The notes under the pieces: generated by a model
The model's database searches: none
The model's input: only the letters and a program-made list of their open reading frames with translations
Told to the model about the DNA's origin: nothing
Position numbers and translations under genes: made by a program
Shown: piece after piece, positions 8,139 through 16,715 of the stretch
Layout: each line of letters opens with the position of its first letter
Position numbering within the stretch: the stretch's first letter is position 1
Source: Bryobacteraceae bacterium
GTDB lineage: Bacteria; Acidobacteriota; Terriglobia; Bryobacterales; Bryobacteraceae
Length of the DNA stretch: 64,000 nt
NCBI GenBank assembly: GCA_029975915.1
Contig: JARKOC010000049.1
Coordinates: forward strand, 1 to 64,000
Reading direction: 5' to 3'

Positions 8139-9665
8139 TCACATGTTCGGCCATTGGCCGTGGCTCCAATCCTTCCATCCCCGCAACCAATGGCCCAGCG
8201 CTTCGATGCGCTGCGAAAAGACCGCATCCTCTTTACTCTGCTGACTCACCTCGTTCACCGCCGCCCGCAACGCCTCCAACATCGGACTCGTCTTCAGCGG
8301 CGCCAGGAATTCCAACGCCCGCGCGGCCGTCATCAATTCGATCGCCAAAACCAAACGAACCAGTTTCACCGCCTCGGCCAGTTTCAGCGCCGAGGTCATG
8401 CCCATACTGACGAAGTCTTCCTTGTTGCCGCTGGTGGTGATCGATCCGGTCGATGCCGGCGACGCCAGCACGCGTAGTTCCGCCACTAGCGATGCGGCCG
8501 TCACCTGCAGCATCATGCAGCCCGATTCCAGCCCCGCGTGCCCGGCCAGGAAAGGCGGCAGCCCTTCGCTGAGCATCGGGTTCACCAGCCGGTCGATACG
8601 CCGCTCGCTGATGCCGGCTAAGGCGGCGAGTGCGACCGCCGTAGAGTCCATCGCCAGCGCCAGATGCTGTCCGTGAAAATTGCCACCCGACAGGATTTCG
8701 ACGCCAAAGACCAGCGGGTTGTCGGTGGCTGAATTCAGTTCGATCGAAAAGACGCGGCGCGTCTCGGTTAAGACGTCCCGTACCGCGCCATGCACCTGTG
8801 GCGCGCAGCGCAGCGAGTAGGCATCCTGGACGTGGCGGCAGGTCCGGTGCGAATCGCGGATCTCGCTGCCTGCGAGCAACCGCTCCATCAACCTTGCGCT
8901 CGCCAGTTGCCCCGGGTGCGGGCGTGCCTCGTGAATCCGCGCATCAAACGCCCGCGGCGTGCCACGCAGTGCGTCGAGTGAAAGTGCGCACGCCGCATCG
9001 GCGATCTCCGCCAGTTCTTCCGCATCGATCAGCGCCAGTCCGCCGCAGCCGAGCATCGCCTGCGTGCCGTTGACCAGCGAGATCCCTTCCTTCGCCTGGA
9101 GTCGGATCGGTTCGATGCCCGCCGCCGCAAGAGCTTCCCCGCCCGTCATGCGCCGCCCATCGAATTCCGCCTCGCCTTCGCCGATCAGCAACAGCGCCAT
9201 GTGGGCAAGCGGCGCTAGGTCGCCGGATGCTCCGACGCTGCCGCGCGAAGGCACCACCGGCGTCACGCCCTTGTTCAGCAATGCGCACAAACGCCGCGCC
9301 ACCACCGGACGAATCCCTGAAAACCCCTTCGCCAGCACATTCGCCCGAATCAGCATCATCGCCCGGACCACGTCGCGCGGCAACCGATCCCCAACGCCAA
9401 CAGCATGCGACCGCACCACATTCAACTGCAGCTGCTCGATCTCGTCCGCCGCCACCTGCTGATCCGACAGGTACCCGACGCCCGTATTCACCGCGTACAC
9501 CGGCGCCTCGCCGGCCGCCATCCGCTCGATGACCTCGCGCGACTTCCGCATCCGGCCAATTGCCTCGGCACCGATCGACGCTTCCCCGCCCTGCCGCGCC
9601 ACCGCGTTCACTTGCTCCAGCGTCAGCGACGCGCCATCCAGAACGACTTCCGGCTCCCTCGTCAT
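8139..9665 (-). CDS. hutH: Histidine ammonia-lyase
   Basis: A 508-residue lyase that deaminates histidine to urocanate and ammonia, a cytosolic tetramer. ASGDL (in GSVGASGDLAPL) forms the MIO cofactor. VNTGVG carries the Tyr loop, and VRSHAVGVG has the Ser-His pair that marks histidine rather than tyrosine or phenylalanine specificity. The later NKEDFVSM matches the catalytic Glu region. Length is normal. No hutU, hutI or hutG adjoins, so it is an orphan here, either scattered catabolism or a specialised use of the enzyme. A tail-side gap of about 80 bases separates it from the peroxiredoxin start. Confidence 0.9.
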   Translation of the reverse strand: MTREPEVVLDGASLTLEQVNAVARQGGEASIGAEAIGRMRKSREVIERMAAGEAPVYAVNTGVGYLSDQQVAADEIEQLQLNVVRSHAVGVGDRLPRDVVRAMMLIRANVLAKGFSGIRPVVARRLCALLNKGVTPVVPSRGSVGASGDLAPLAHMALLLIGEGEAEFDGRRMTGGEALAAAGIEPIRLQAKEGISLVNGTQAMLGCGGLALIDAEELAEIADAACALSLDALRGTPRAFDARIHEARPHPGQLASARLMERLLAGSEIRDSHRTCRHVQDAYSLRCAPQVHGAVRDVLTETRRVFSIELNSATDNPLVFGVEILSGGNFHGQHLALAMDSTAVALAALAGISERRIDRLVNPMLSEGLPPFLAGHAGLESGCMMLQVTAASLVAELRVLASPASTGSITTSGNKEDFVSMGMTSALKLAEAVKLVRLVLAIELMTAARALEFLAPLKTSPMLEALRAAVNEVSQQSKEDAVFSQRIEALGHWLRGWKDWSHGQWPNM

Positions 9666-9687
9666 TGCTTCACGATATCCTAGTCAG

Positions 9688-10176
9688 TTGGCGCAGAACA
9701 CTCCAGTCCCGGTCATCATACTGCTCGACCACGTCCGCAGCATGTACAACGTCGGCGCATTCTTCCGAACCGCCGACGCGGCAGGACTGGAGCGCCTCAT
9801 CCTCTGCGGCATCACCGCCCATCCGCCCCAGCCCGGCGTCGCGAAAACCGCACTTGGAGCCGAGCAGACCGTGCCCTGGGAATACCATGCCGATAGCCAG
9901 ATCCCGCTGCGCATCTGCAGATCCAAGGGTTACCAGCTCGCCGCCATCGAGACCGGCGGCGCCGCCATCGACCTGTTCGACTGGCAGCCCCGCTGGCCCG
10001 TTTGCATCGTCTTCGGAAACGAGGTTGACGGGCTTTCGCCCGGCCTGCTTTCCATCTGCGATGTCCACGTCCGCCTGCCCATGCTCGGCGCCAAGAATTC
10101 GCTCAATGTAGCGACTGCTGGCGGCGTGGTGACCTATGAACTGCTCCGCAAACACCGCCAGGAGTCGTCTCAATGA
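9688..10176 (+). CDS. SPOUT (TrmH-family) RNA 2'-O-methyltransferase
   Basis: A protein of about 162 residues with the trefoil-knot SPOUT fold. It has the N-terminal VRSMYNVGAFFRTADAAG motif, then FGNEVDGLSP and the knot motif LGAKNSLNVATAGGVVTYEL that bind AdoMet. It lacks the extra N-terminal RNA-binding domain of RlmB, and resembles short TrmL/TrmH-like tRNA or rRNA ribose methyltransferases. No ATG precedes the conserved region outside the opposing hutH gene, so I chose TTG at 9688 (LAQNTPVPVI). The start is uncertain. The stop overlaps the next gene by ATGA. Confidence 0.8.
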   Translation: MAQNTPVPVIILLDHVRSMYNVGAFFRTADAAGLERLILCGITAHPPQPGVAKTALGAEQTVPWEYHADSQIPLRICRSKGYQLAAIETGGAAIDLFDWQPRWPVCIVFGNEVDGLSPGLLSICDVHVRLPMLGAKNSLNVATAGGVVTYELLRKHRQESSQ

Positions 10177-11186
10177 AACCCCTCGTTCTCCTCCCAGTCC
10201 TTTCGATGGCTGGCCTTTCCGCTCCTTGCTTCACCCCGAATGACGCCTGCACGGAACGCCTCGCAACCGGCAAGCACCACGTCCGCATCTACCGCACTCA
10301 CGCGCTTTCCGGTCCCGCCGAGCCCGCCCTTCACCTGGCCTACATCATGGTCCACGGCATGAACCGGAATGCTGACGATTACTTCGCCTGGAGTCTCGCC
10401 TCCACCGCCGCCGCTGGCCGCCTGGACTCCACCGCCGTCACCTCGATCCATTTCAAAGCCCGCTCCTTGAACGGCGGCGACGCCGTCGCCGATGGCGAAC
10501 TCTACTGGAGCAGCGAAAGCTGGAAATCTGGCGAGACCGCACTCAATGGGACCGAATCCTCCTTCGATGCCATGGACGCCCTCGTCCGCGCCTTCGCCGA
10601 CAAGAGCCGTTTCCCGAACATCAAGGAAATTGTCGTGGCAGGACACTCCGCCGGCGGCCAATTTGTTCAGCGCTATGCGGCGGCCAATCGAATTGATCCG
10701 GTCGCGGGCGTGCAGATCCGTTATGTCGTCGCCAACCCATCCAGCTACGTCTACATGAGCCCCAACAGGCTCCGGGCAGGCGCGACCTGCACCCAGGCCG
10801 ACGGTTGCAGCGGACCCTTTGTCCCGTACTTCGACGCCGATAATTGCACCGGGTATAACCGCTACCGCTATGGCCTCGACTCGCTCACCGGGTACGCCGC
10901 CAAGACCGGCGCCGAGACGATCCGCAAGCAGTTCGCCGCCCGCCGTGTCATCTATCTTGCCGGCGAACTCGACACGAATACCGCCGATCCAAGCCTTGAC
11001 AAGTCCTGCCCCGCCCAATCGCAGGGGCCGAACCGCCGCGAACGCGCCGTCACGTTCTGGAATTCGATGCGCTTGCTCTTTGGCGCGCGCCACCTGTTCG
11101 GCATCGCGCCAGGCTGCGGACACTCCGCCGTCTGCGTCTTCGCCGGACCCGCCGGCGTCAAAGCCGTCTTCGGCCCATATGAGTGA
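10173..11186 (+). CDS. Exported alpha/beta-hydrolase-like protein
   Basis: A 337-residue protein with a short signal peptide (KPLVLLPVLSMAGLSAPC) and an alpha/beta-hydrolase core. MVHGMNRNADDY is the oxyanion-type HG segment, and GHSAGG near residues 155-160 is the nucleophile elbow. AGELDTN near residue 265 may supply the acid, and GCGHSAVC near the C terminus the histidine. Several cysteines suggest disulfides in an exported protein. The substrate is unknown; esterase or lipase is plausible. It is translationally coupled to the preceding RNA methyltransferase (ATGA), which is probably incidental. Confidence 0.65.
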   Translation: MKPLVLLPVLSMAGLSAPCFTPNDACTERLATGKHHVRIYRTHALSGPAEPALHLAYIMVHGMNRNADDYFAWSLASTAAAGRLDSTAVTSIHFKARSLNGGDAVADGELYWSSESWKSGETALNGTESSFDAMDALVRAFADKSRFPNIKEIVVAGHSAGGQFVQRYAAANRIDPVAGVQIRYVVANPSSYVYMSPNRLRAGATCTQADGCSGPFVPYFDADNCTGYNRYRYGLDSLTGYAAKTGAETIRKQFAARRVIYLAGELDTNTADPSLDKSCPAQSQGPNRRERAVTFWNSMRLLFGARHLFGIAPGCGHSAVCVFAGPAGVKAVFGPYE

Positions 11187-11210
11187 GGCTGAAAGCGGGA
11201 GGCAAAAGGC

Positions 11211-12050
11211 GTGGCCCAGAATGACGACAATGGTGAGATCGAGATGATCGCGAAGCAGAGCACCGCCACGCCGGCCCTTGCCAGTCCCACTTGGTCGGGC
11301 GACACTCCCTTCCTGCTTTACCAGATCGTGCTGAAGGACTTTCGCATCCGTTACCGCAACATGTCCCTCGGCATTTTTTGGTCGGTACTCAATCCCATGG
11401 TCATGATCGTCCTGCTGACCTTCATCTTCACCCAGGTCTTCGTCAGCAACACACCCAACTACCCGATGGTCATCCTTACCGGGCTGATCCCATACAACTT
11501 CTTCGCGCTCGCCTGGTCCACTGCCACGACATCATTGATCGACAATTCAACGCTGTTCAAGCGCATTCCCATCCGTGCGGAACTGATCCCCATCGGCGTC
11601 GTTCTGGCCAATATCATGCACCTGGTCGTGCAACTGGCGCTTCTGGTGGTCATCGGGCTCTTCTATGGCGTGTATCCGAACTGGTACTGGCTTTGGCTGC
11701 CGCTGCTGTGGGGACTGGAGTTGATCTGCATCATGGGCCTTGGCCTGGCCTCGGCGGCGTTACATGTCGTTGTGCGCGATGTGCGCTACGTCGTCGAAAG
11801 CGCCAACACCATTCTGTTCTGGCTCGTTCCCATCTTCTACACCTTTGCGATGGTACCTGACCGTTTCAAGGAACTCTACCAGTTCAACCCTGTTTCGGCC
11901 TTGGTCCTAGCCTCGCGGCTCGTCATTCTCGAACACCGCCACCCGCCGGAAACGTTGCTCTGGAAACTGACGCTGGTTTCGGCCGTCAGTTTCGTCATCG
12001 GCCTGGGCGTATTCAGAAAGCTTCAATCAAGGTTCTACAGCTACCTGTGA
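11211..12050 (+). CDS. wzm: ABC-2 polysaccharide export permease (Wzm-like)
   Basis: A 279-residue inner-membrane protein with six predicted membrane segments and the family start DFRIRYRNMSLGIFWSVLNP. That segment is typical of permeases that export O-antigen, capsule or teichoic-acid-type polymers on a lipid carrier. The GTG start at 11211 has GGGAGG 9 bases upstream. The stop overlaps the start of the ATPase gene. No polymer synthesis genes are adjacent, so the cargo cannot be named. Confidence 0.83.
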   Translation: MAQNDDNGEIEMIAKQSTATPALASPTWSGDTPFLLYQIVLKDFRIRYRNMSLGIFWSVLNPMVMIVLLTFIFTQVFVSNTPNYPMVILTGLIPYNFFALAWSTATTSLIDNSTLFKRIPIRAELIPIGVVLANIMHLVVQLALLVVIGLFYGVYPNWYWLWLPLLWGLELICIMGLGLASAALHVVVRDVRYVVESANTILFWLVPIFYTFAMVPDRFKELYQFNPVSALVLASRLVILEHRHPPETLLWKLTLVSAVSFVIGLGVFRKLQSRFYSYL

Positions 12051-12814
12051 TGCCGCCAGTTCTCGCCAGCGTCGAACATCTCACAGTCCGGTTCCAGCCA
12101 CGCCGGCAGACCCTGCTGCTCCGCCAGCGAATTCGCAACCTCTTCAGCGAGCGCGGCGGCAGTTCGTTCCTGGCGCTCGACGATGTCTCTTTCGCCGCAT
12201 CCGGCGGTGAAGGCGTCGCCATACTTGGACAGAATGGAGCAGGCAAGTCTACTTTATTGAGTGTCCTGGCCGGCGTACTAGAACCGGATAGCGGCACTGT
12301 GCGTGTTGGCGGACGAGTCGGCGCGCTGCTTGAGTTGGGTTCGGGATTCCATCCGGATCTGACCGGCCGGGAAAACCTTACGCTGTACGCCGCACTGCTC
12401 GGCCTCGACCGCCAAAGCATCCGCGACCGCTTCGGCTCAATCCATGAGTTCTCCGAGCTTGGCGGCTTCATCGACGAGCCGCTGAAAAACTACTCAGCCG
12501 GAATGCGTCTGCGTCTGGCATTTAGCGTCGCCGTCCACGTGGACGCGCCCATCGTGATGATCGACGAAGTGCTGGCCGTCGGCGACGCCGCCTTCGCACA
12601 CAAGTGCATCGAACATGTGAAGCGGTTGCGCCGCGAGGGCCGCCTGCTCCTTTACGTCACCCACATCACCGATGGTTTGGATGAAGTCTGCAACCGCGCC
12701 ATTTGGTTGCACCGTGGACGCCTGATCCAGGACGGCCCCGTGAACGAAGTGGCTGCCGCGTATCACGACTTCATGGCCGACCCGGAGCGCCGCTTCCGCG
12801 ACCCTGCAACGTGA
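12047..12814 (+). CDS. wzt: ABC polysaccharide export ATPase (Wzt-like)
   Basis: A 255-residue ATP-binding protein. Walker A GQNGAGKST is at 61-69, a divergent signature NYSAGM near 150, and Walker B VMIDEVLAVGD near 170, all characteristic of the Wzt/TagH branch. It ends soon after the nucleotide-binding domain, without the C-terminal carbohydrate-binding domain of long Wzt proteins, so it should export without chain-end recognition. GTG at 12047 and ATG at 12050 are adjacent start choices overlapping the permease stop. It works with the gene just upstream. Confidence 0.85.
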   Translation: MMPPVLASVEHLTVRFQPRRQTLLLRQRIRNLFSERGGSSFLALDDVSFAASGGEGVAILGQNGAGKSTLLSVLAGVLEPDSGTVRVGGRVGALLELGSGFHPDLTGRENLTLYAALLGLDRQSIRDRFGSIHEFSELGGFIDEPLKNYSAGMRLRLAFSVAVHVDAPIVMIDEVLAVGDAAFAHKCIEHVKRLRREGRLLLYVTHITDGLDEVCNRAIWLHRGRLIQDGPVNEVAAAYHDFMADPERRFRDPAT

Positions 12815-12821
12815 AGCGCGG

Positions 12822-14522
12822 CTACTTCTTCCTGATCTTACCGTCCAGAACAACCATCACCGGTTCGATTTGCCTGATCTCGTCTTCTGGGCAGTTGAGG
12901 TAGTCGCGGTCAATCACCACCAGATCCGCCAACTTCCCTGCTTCGATCGATCCTTTCGTCTTCTCGCTGAATTGCAGGTAAGCCGCCCAATTCGTATACA
13001 TCTTCAGCGCCTCGACGCGCGTAATTCGTTCTTCCGGATAGATCACCTTGCCGCGCGTCGTCTTACGCGTGATGGCCATCCACATGTTGTAGAACGGGTC
13101 GTAAGGATTCACGGCGGTGCGCTTGTCGTGTCCCATCATGTGGTCGCTGCCGCCGGCCACCGGAATACCGGCATCGATGATGCTTCGCAATGGGAAGAAG
13201 TACCGCATGTTGTGGTATCCAAATACCTGTTCGAGCGCCGGAACATCAAAGTGGAGCCAGTCGGCCTGCGCATCATACAGGACGCCCATCTTCTTTGCCC
13301 GGTCGATTGCCTCCCGGCTCATGAAACTGCCGTGCATGATGTGAGACCTGGTCGGGGCGATCGGATTTACCTTGTCCACGGCTTCGAAGGCGTCCAGCAA
13401 GTTATCGATCGCAGCGCCGCCCTGGACGTGCGCCGTCATCTGCCATCCCTTTTGGCGTGCCGCCAGGAAGATCCGTTTTAGTTTTTCCGGTTCAATGAAC
13501 AGGAAGCCTCTGGCATCCGGGTCGGTTTGTCCATACAACTGACGCCCGAATGGGCCGTATGGCATCCGCTGGTAGGCCGTGCCCACGCTTTGGCCGCCGT
13601 CCAGGGTCACCTTGAACGTCCCGAACTTCAACCATTCGTCGCCCTGGTTCGTCGCCCAGGGGTTTTCCTGAATCTCCTTCTCGATCTCCTCGATGGGCCT
13701 GTTCGAGTTGATGCGCCAGGTCAGAACCACACGGGTGCCCAGGCCCTTCGCCGCCTTGAGCTTTTCGAAGATCCTGACATCCTGCGCGGTCACGGCACGG
13801 TCGCCGACCGTCGTTAATCCGGCATCAAGGTAGAGATTGAGCATCCTCTCTAGGCCGGCCAACCGCTCAGCCTCCGTGACGGGAACGGCTTTGACCGGCC
13901 GCTTGAGCAGCCGCGCGGCATTACGAAGAATCCCATTCGGTTCACCGTCGGGTCCTTTCACCACTTCGCCGCCCGGCGGATTCGGTGTGTCCTTCGTGAT
14001 TCCGCTCATCTTGAGCGCAAGAGTATTCGCGCCCCAAACATAGCTGCCATCGAAGGCCACCGGATGGGTCGTCACTACGTCCAGATCCTCTTTGGTAGGG
14101 AAACGCATCTCCTTGAGTCGCGGCGGCAGTGTGCGCGGGACAACGATCCATTCACCCTTCGGCGTGCTTCTTGCTTTTTCCTTGATCCACTCCTGGATTG
14201 TCGCGATCGAGTCGAAAATGGGCAGCTTCTCCTGGAGTTCACTGACCCCGGAGTCGATCGCATGCACGTGAGCGTCGATCAGGCCTGGCAAGACCATCTT
14301 GCCCTTCAGATCGATCACCTGTGTCCGCGGGCCGCGCAATGCGAGAACTGCTTTGTTGTTTCCGACCAGCTTGATGAGATTGCCTTGCACGGCGACGGCC
14401 TGCCGGATAGAGAACCCTTTGTCCACCGTCACCACCTTGCCGTTATGCAGAATCAGATCAGCCTGGGCCGCGGCGGCCGGAGCCAGACAAAGCATGATCG
14501 CGAGCAGACGATGTTTGTGCAT
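12822..14522 (-). CDS. Exported YtcJ-like amidohydrolase
   Basis: A 566-residue metal-dependent hydrolase. A signal peptide (HKHRLLAIMLCLAPAAAAQ) is followed by an N-terminal beta strand region, LPGLIDAHVH with the metal-binding HxH, and a long TIM-barrel with HVQGGAAI, RSHIMHG and GGSDHMMGH ligands. It ends in LADLVVIDRDYLNCPED. This matches the YtcJ branch of the amidohydrolase 3 family. The substrate is unknown, and an N-acyl or cyclic amide is likely for the family. It is convergent with the Wzt-like gene, 7 bases apart, with no clear terminator between them. Confidence 0.82.
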   Translation of the reverse strand: MHKHRLLAIMLCLAPAAAAQADLILHNGKVVTVDKGFSIRQAVAVQGNLIKLVGNNKAVLALRGPRTQVIDLKGKMVLPGLIDAHVHAIDSGVSELQEKLPIFDSIATIQEWIKEKARSTPKGEWIVVPRTLPPRLKEMRFPTKEDLDVVTTHPVAFDGSYVWGANTLALKMSGITKDTPNPPGGEVVKGPDGEPNGILRNAARLLKRPVKAVPVTEAERLAGLERMLNLYLDAGLTTVGDRAVTAQDVRIFEKLKAAKGLGTRVVLTWRINSNRPIEEIEKEIQENPWATNQGDEWLKFGTFKVTLDGGQSVGTAYQRMPYGPFGRQLYGQTDPDARGFLFIEPEKLKRIFLAARQKGWQMTAHVQGGAAIDNLLDAFEAVDKVNPIAPTRSHIMHGSFMSREAIDRAKKMGVLYDAQADWLHFDVPALEQVFGYHNMRYFFPLRSIIDAGIPVAGGSDHMMGHDKRTAVNPYDPFYNMWMAITRKTTRGKVIYPEERITRVEALKMYTNWAAYLQFSEKTKGSIEAGKLADLVVIDRDYLNCPEDEIRQIEPVMVVLDGKIRKK

Positions 14523-14644
14523 TTGTCGTGATTCTACTTCAATCGGCGGCGAACGCGGATTTGGGGGCAGCCGGTCCAGGAACGGCCGGCGGAACTTCCA
14601 TCACGTTTAATCGCGGTCGCGTTCGCCCCTCACTTCGTCGAAGT

Positions 14645-15445
14645 TCACTTAATCCCTCGCAGGAAAGATATCGTTCCGAGCAGGCTCAGAAGCACCAGCG
14701 CGGTCATGAACACAACCGGCGCAGCAGGGATTTGGATGCCCCGTGCTTGCTGGGACTGGAACATGAATAGGATTGCGATGCCCATCGCCGCCGCGAATGT
14801 GAGTAGCGGCGCGGCGAACAGCAATCCGAGAGGTTTTCGGCCGCGCAGTGCCAGACTCGTCACAAGCATGCCCGGCAACACGAATGCCAAATCGAGCACG
14901 TGAATTGGATTGACAAAGGAGCCGATCTCGGCGATCGCCAGCGGCACTGTCCCGTTTGCCAGCGCTCCCGCAATCTCTCCGATCCACCGGAAGGCAAAGA
15001 GCAGGCCGATGCCAAGCAGCAGCCAGCTCGCAAAACTCGTCGCGGCGTTCATCCCCAACACACGCGCCACTTCGACTCGGTCTGTTTGAATGACACCGCC
15101 CAGCAACCCGTAAGTTGACAGTCCGAGTACCGCGACGTACACCGGGAACCACGGTCCGAAGTGCACAAAAAGGGCGTACAGCATGTAGGAGTAAACGCTG
15201 TAGATGAGCAGCCCAATTGCTACCAGCATCCCGCGCGTTGAACCGCGGCGAGCGAAGTAGAGGGCGATCAGCAGCACGGGCACGACAACGAACAGATTGG
15301 CTGCGTCCTGTCCTATCGCCTGCGCAGCCCATGACGCCGTTTCAAGTGCATAAGTGGAGCGCTGGAAAAGGCCGCCCGCGCTGGCAGCGCCCATCAAGAT
15401 GGCGGCTGCGCAGGAAAGAGAGATCCAGACCCGGTTCTTAATCAT
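14645..15445 (-). CDS. Polytopic membrane protein of unknown function
   Basis: A 266-residue protein with about seven to eight hydrophobic segments spread over its length, for example LLIALYFARRG, WLLLGIGLLFAFRW and LLSLLGTISFL. There are no catalytic motifs. It resembles uncharacterised membrane proteins and I cannot assign a role. A gap of about 120 bases without recognisable signals precedes the amidohydrolase gene downstream. Confidence 0.6.
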   Translation of the reverse strand: MIKNRVWISLSCAAAILMGAASAGGLFQRSTYALETASWAAQAIGQDAANLFVVVPVLLIALYFARRGSTRGMLVAIGLLIYSVYSYMLYALFVHFGPWFPVYVAVLGLSTYGLLGGVIQTDRVEVARVLGMNAATSFASWLLLGIGLLFAFRWIGEIAGALANGTVPLAIAEIGSFVNPIHVLDLAFVLPGMLVTSLALRGRKPLGLLFAAPLLTFAAAMGIAILFMFQSQQARGIQIPAAPVVFMTALVLLSLLGTISFLRGIK

Positions 15446-15475
15446 TGCGAAGCGACTATCATACCCCGCACAGCC

Positions 15476-16672
15476 TCAGATCCTGATCAGGATCCGCTTT
15501 CGGTACATCCAGTACAAGATCAGCCAAAAAATGATCAGCACCGACACGCCCATCAGCACTGGCCGCAACTCATCCCCGAACACGCTGAAGAATCCGATCC
15601 CCAGATGGGTCTTCAGCGCCGACATGAAGTAGCCTTCCATTGTGTGCGCCATGATATATGCCGCTATCGAGTTCATTCCGACAACCATCAGCGGAAACGC
15701 CCACTTCACCCAGCCCTTCAGTTCCATCAGCCCATAAAACGCCGCCAGCATCAGGATCACGATGCCGCCGCTCCAAAGCGTGAACGCCGGAGTCCAGATG
15801 CGCTTTACAACCGGGCAGATCCCCGCCACATGCAGCAGCCATCCCGCCAGGATCAGCGCCACACCAGCCACAGCCATGCCCTTCAGCTTGTCGATGCCGC
15901 TCCTGCCTGATTTCAACCACTCTCCCGTCAGCAGACCGAGGATCATCGTACCCAGCGTCGGAATGAAACTCAGCGTCGAATACCCGCCACCGTTGAACTC
16001 AAACGGCTTCACCCGCGGGAACAGGTTCAGAAACCATGTGTCGAACGCCCACGCCATGTTCGAGTTCTTGTTGAAATGGCTCATCAGGCCCTGATAGTGG
16101 TGCGGCCAGTCGGCCGGCACCCCGACCCGCGCGTAGTCGAACGTTGCCTGTGGCGCGGGGTAGAAGACGAACGCCGCCCAGTAGCCCACTAGAATCACCA
16201 CGAGCGCCGCCACCTGTTTCCTGATCGAGACGAACCCCAGCAGGAACAGCGCGAAATACCCCAGGCCGATCTGTGTCAGCGTATCCTCAAACGTGTAGTT
16301 CGTCATCGGACGCCCGTCCGAGCGCAGGTAGATCCCCAGTGCGCAAAGCAGAAACGCCCGCCACAGGGCGTGTCCGCACATCTGCCCAAAACTCTGCCCT
16401 TTGGCCTGCCGCGCGGCGATGGAAAACGGCAGCGCCGCACCCACCAGAAACGAAAACCCCGGCTGGATCATGTCGTGCAGCGACCCCCAAGCCCAGGCCA
16501 CATGCGACTGGTGAAACGCCAGCAGACCCGCCAGCCACGACTCCGGAAAGGCCTTCGGCAGCGACGGCAGACGCATCACTTCCGCCAGCATCAAAGTCAT
16601 CACCAGGCCGCGGAACGCGTCAATTGAAAGTACGCGTTTCGGCATCGCGGGGGCTTGGGCAGGTGCGCTCAT
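15476..16672 (-). CDS. NagX/DUF5009-like membrane acyltransferase
   Basis: A 398-residue inner-membrane protein with about ten segments. The start KRVLSIDAFRGLVMTLML and the following region with SWLAGLLAFHQSHVAWAWGSLHDMIQPGFSFLVG (cited in part) are typical of the heparan-alpha-glucosaminide acetyltransferase/NagX family. Members move acetyl groups across the membrane onto amino sugars, although the bacterial ones are mostly untested. His residues in FHQSH and LHDM are candidate catalytic sites. It is followed after 30 bases by the unknown membrane protein gene. Confidence 0.75.
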   Translation of the reverse strand: MSAPAQAPAMPKRVLSIDAFRGLVMTLMLAEVMRLPSLPKAFPESWLAGLLAFHQSHVAWAWGSLHDMIQPGFSFLVGAALPFSIAARQAKGQSFGQMCGHALWRAFLLCALGIYLRSDGRPMTNYTFEDTLTQIGLGYFALFLLGFVSIRKQVAALVVILVGYWAAFVFYPAPQATFDYARVGVPADWPHHYQGLMSHFNKNSNMAWAFDTWFLNLFPRVKPFEFNGGGYSTLSFIPTLGTMILGLLTGEWLKSGRSGIDKLKGMAVAGVALILAGWLLHVAGICPVVKRIWTPAFTLWSGGIVILMLAAFYGLMELKGWVKWAFPLMVVGMNSIAAYIMAHTMEGYFMSALKTHLGIGFFSVFGDELRPVLMGVSVLIIFWLILYWMYRKRILIRI

Positions 16673-16715
16673 AGCTGATCAGCATATCAACCGCATCCAG
16701 GTGTATGCTGTGGCC

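Noticed and set aside
7525..8190. Reading the interrupted peroxiredoxin as two separate genes or a simple pseudogene
   Set aside because: The TGA is in the exact catalytic position, both sides stay in one frame, and a SECIS-like hairpin follows. A second start at the ATG 10 bases later (7836) has no purpose as a lone half-domain. A nonsense error is still possible.
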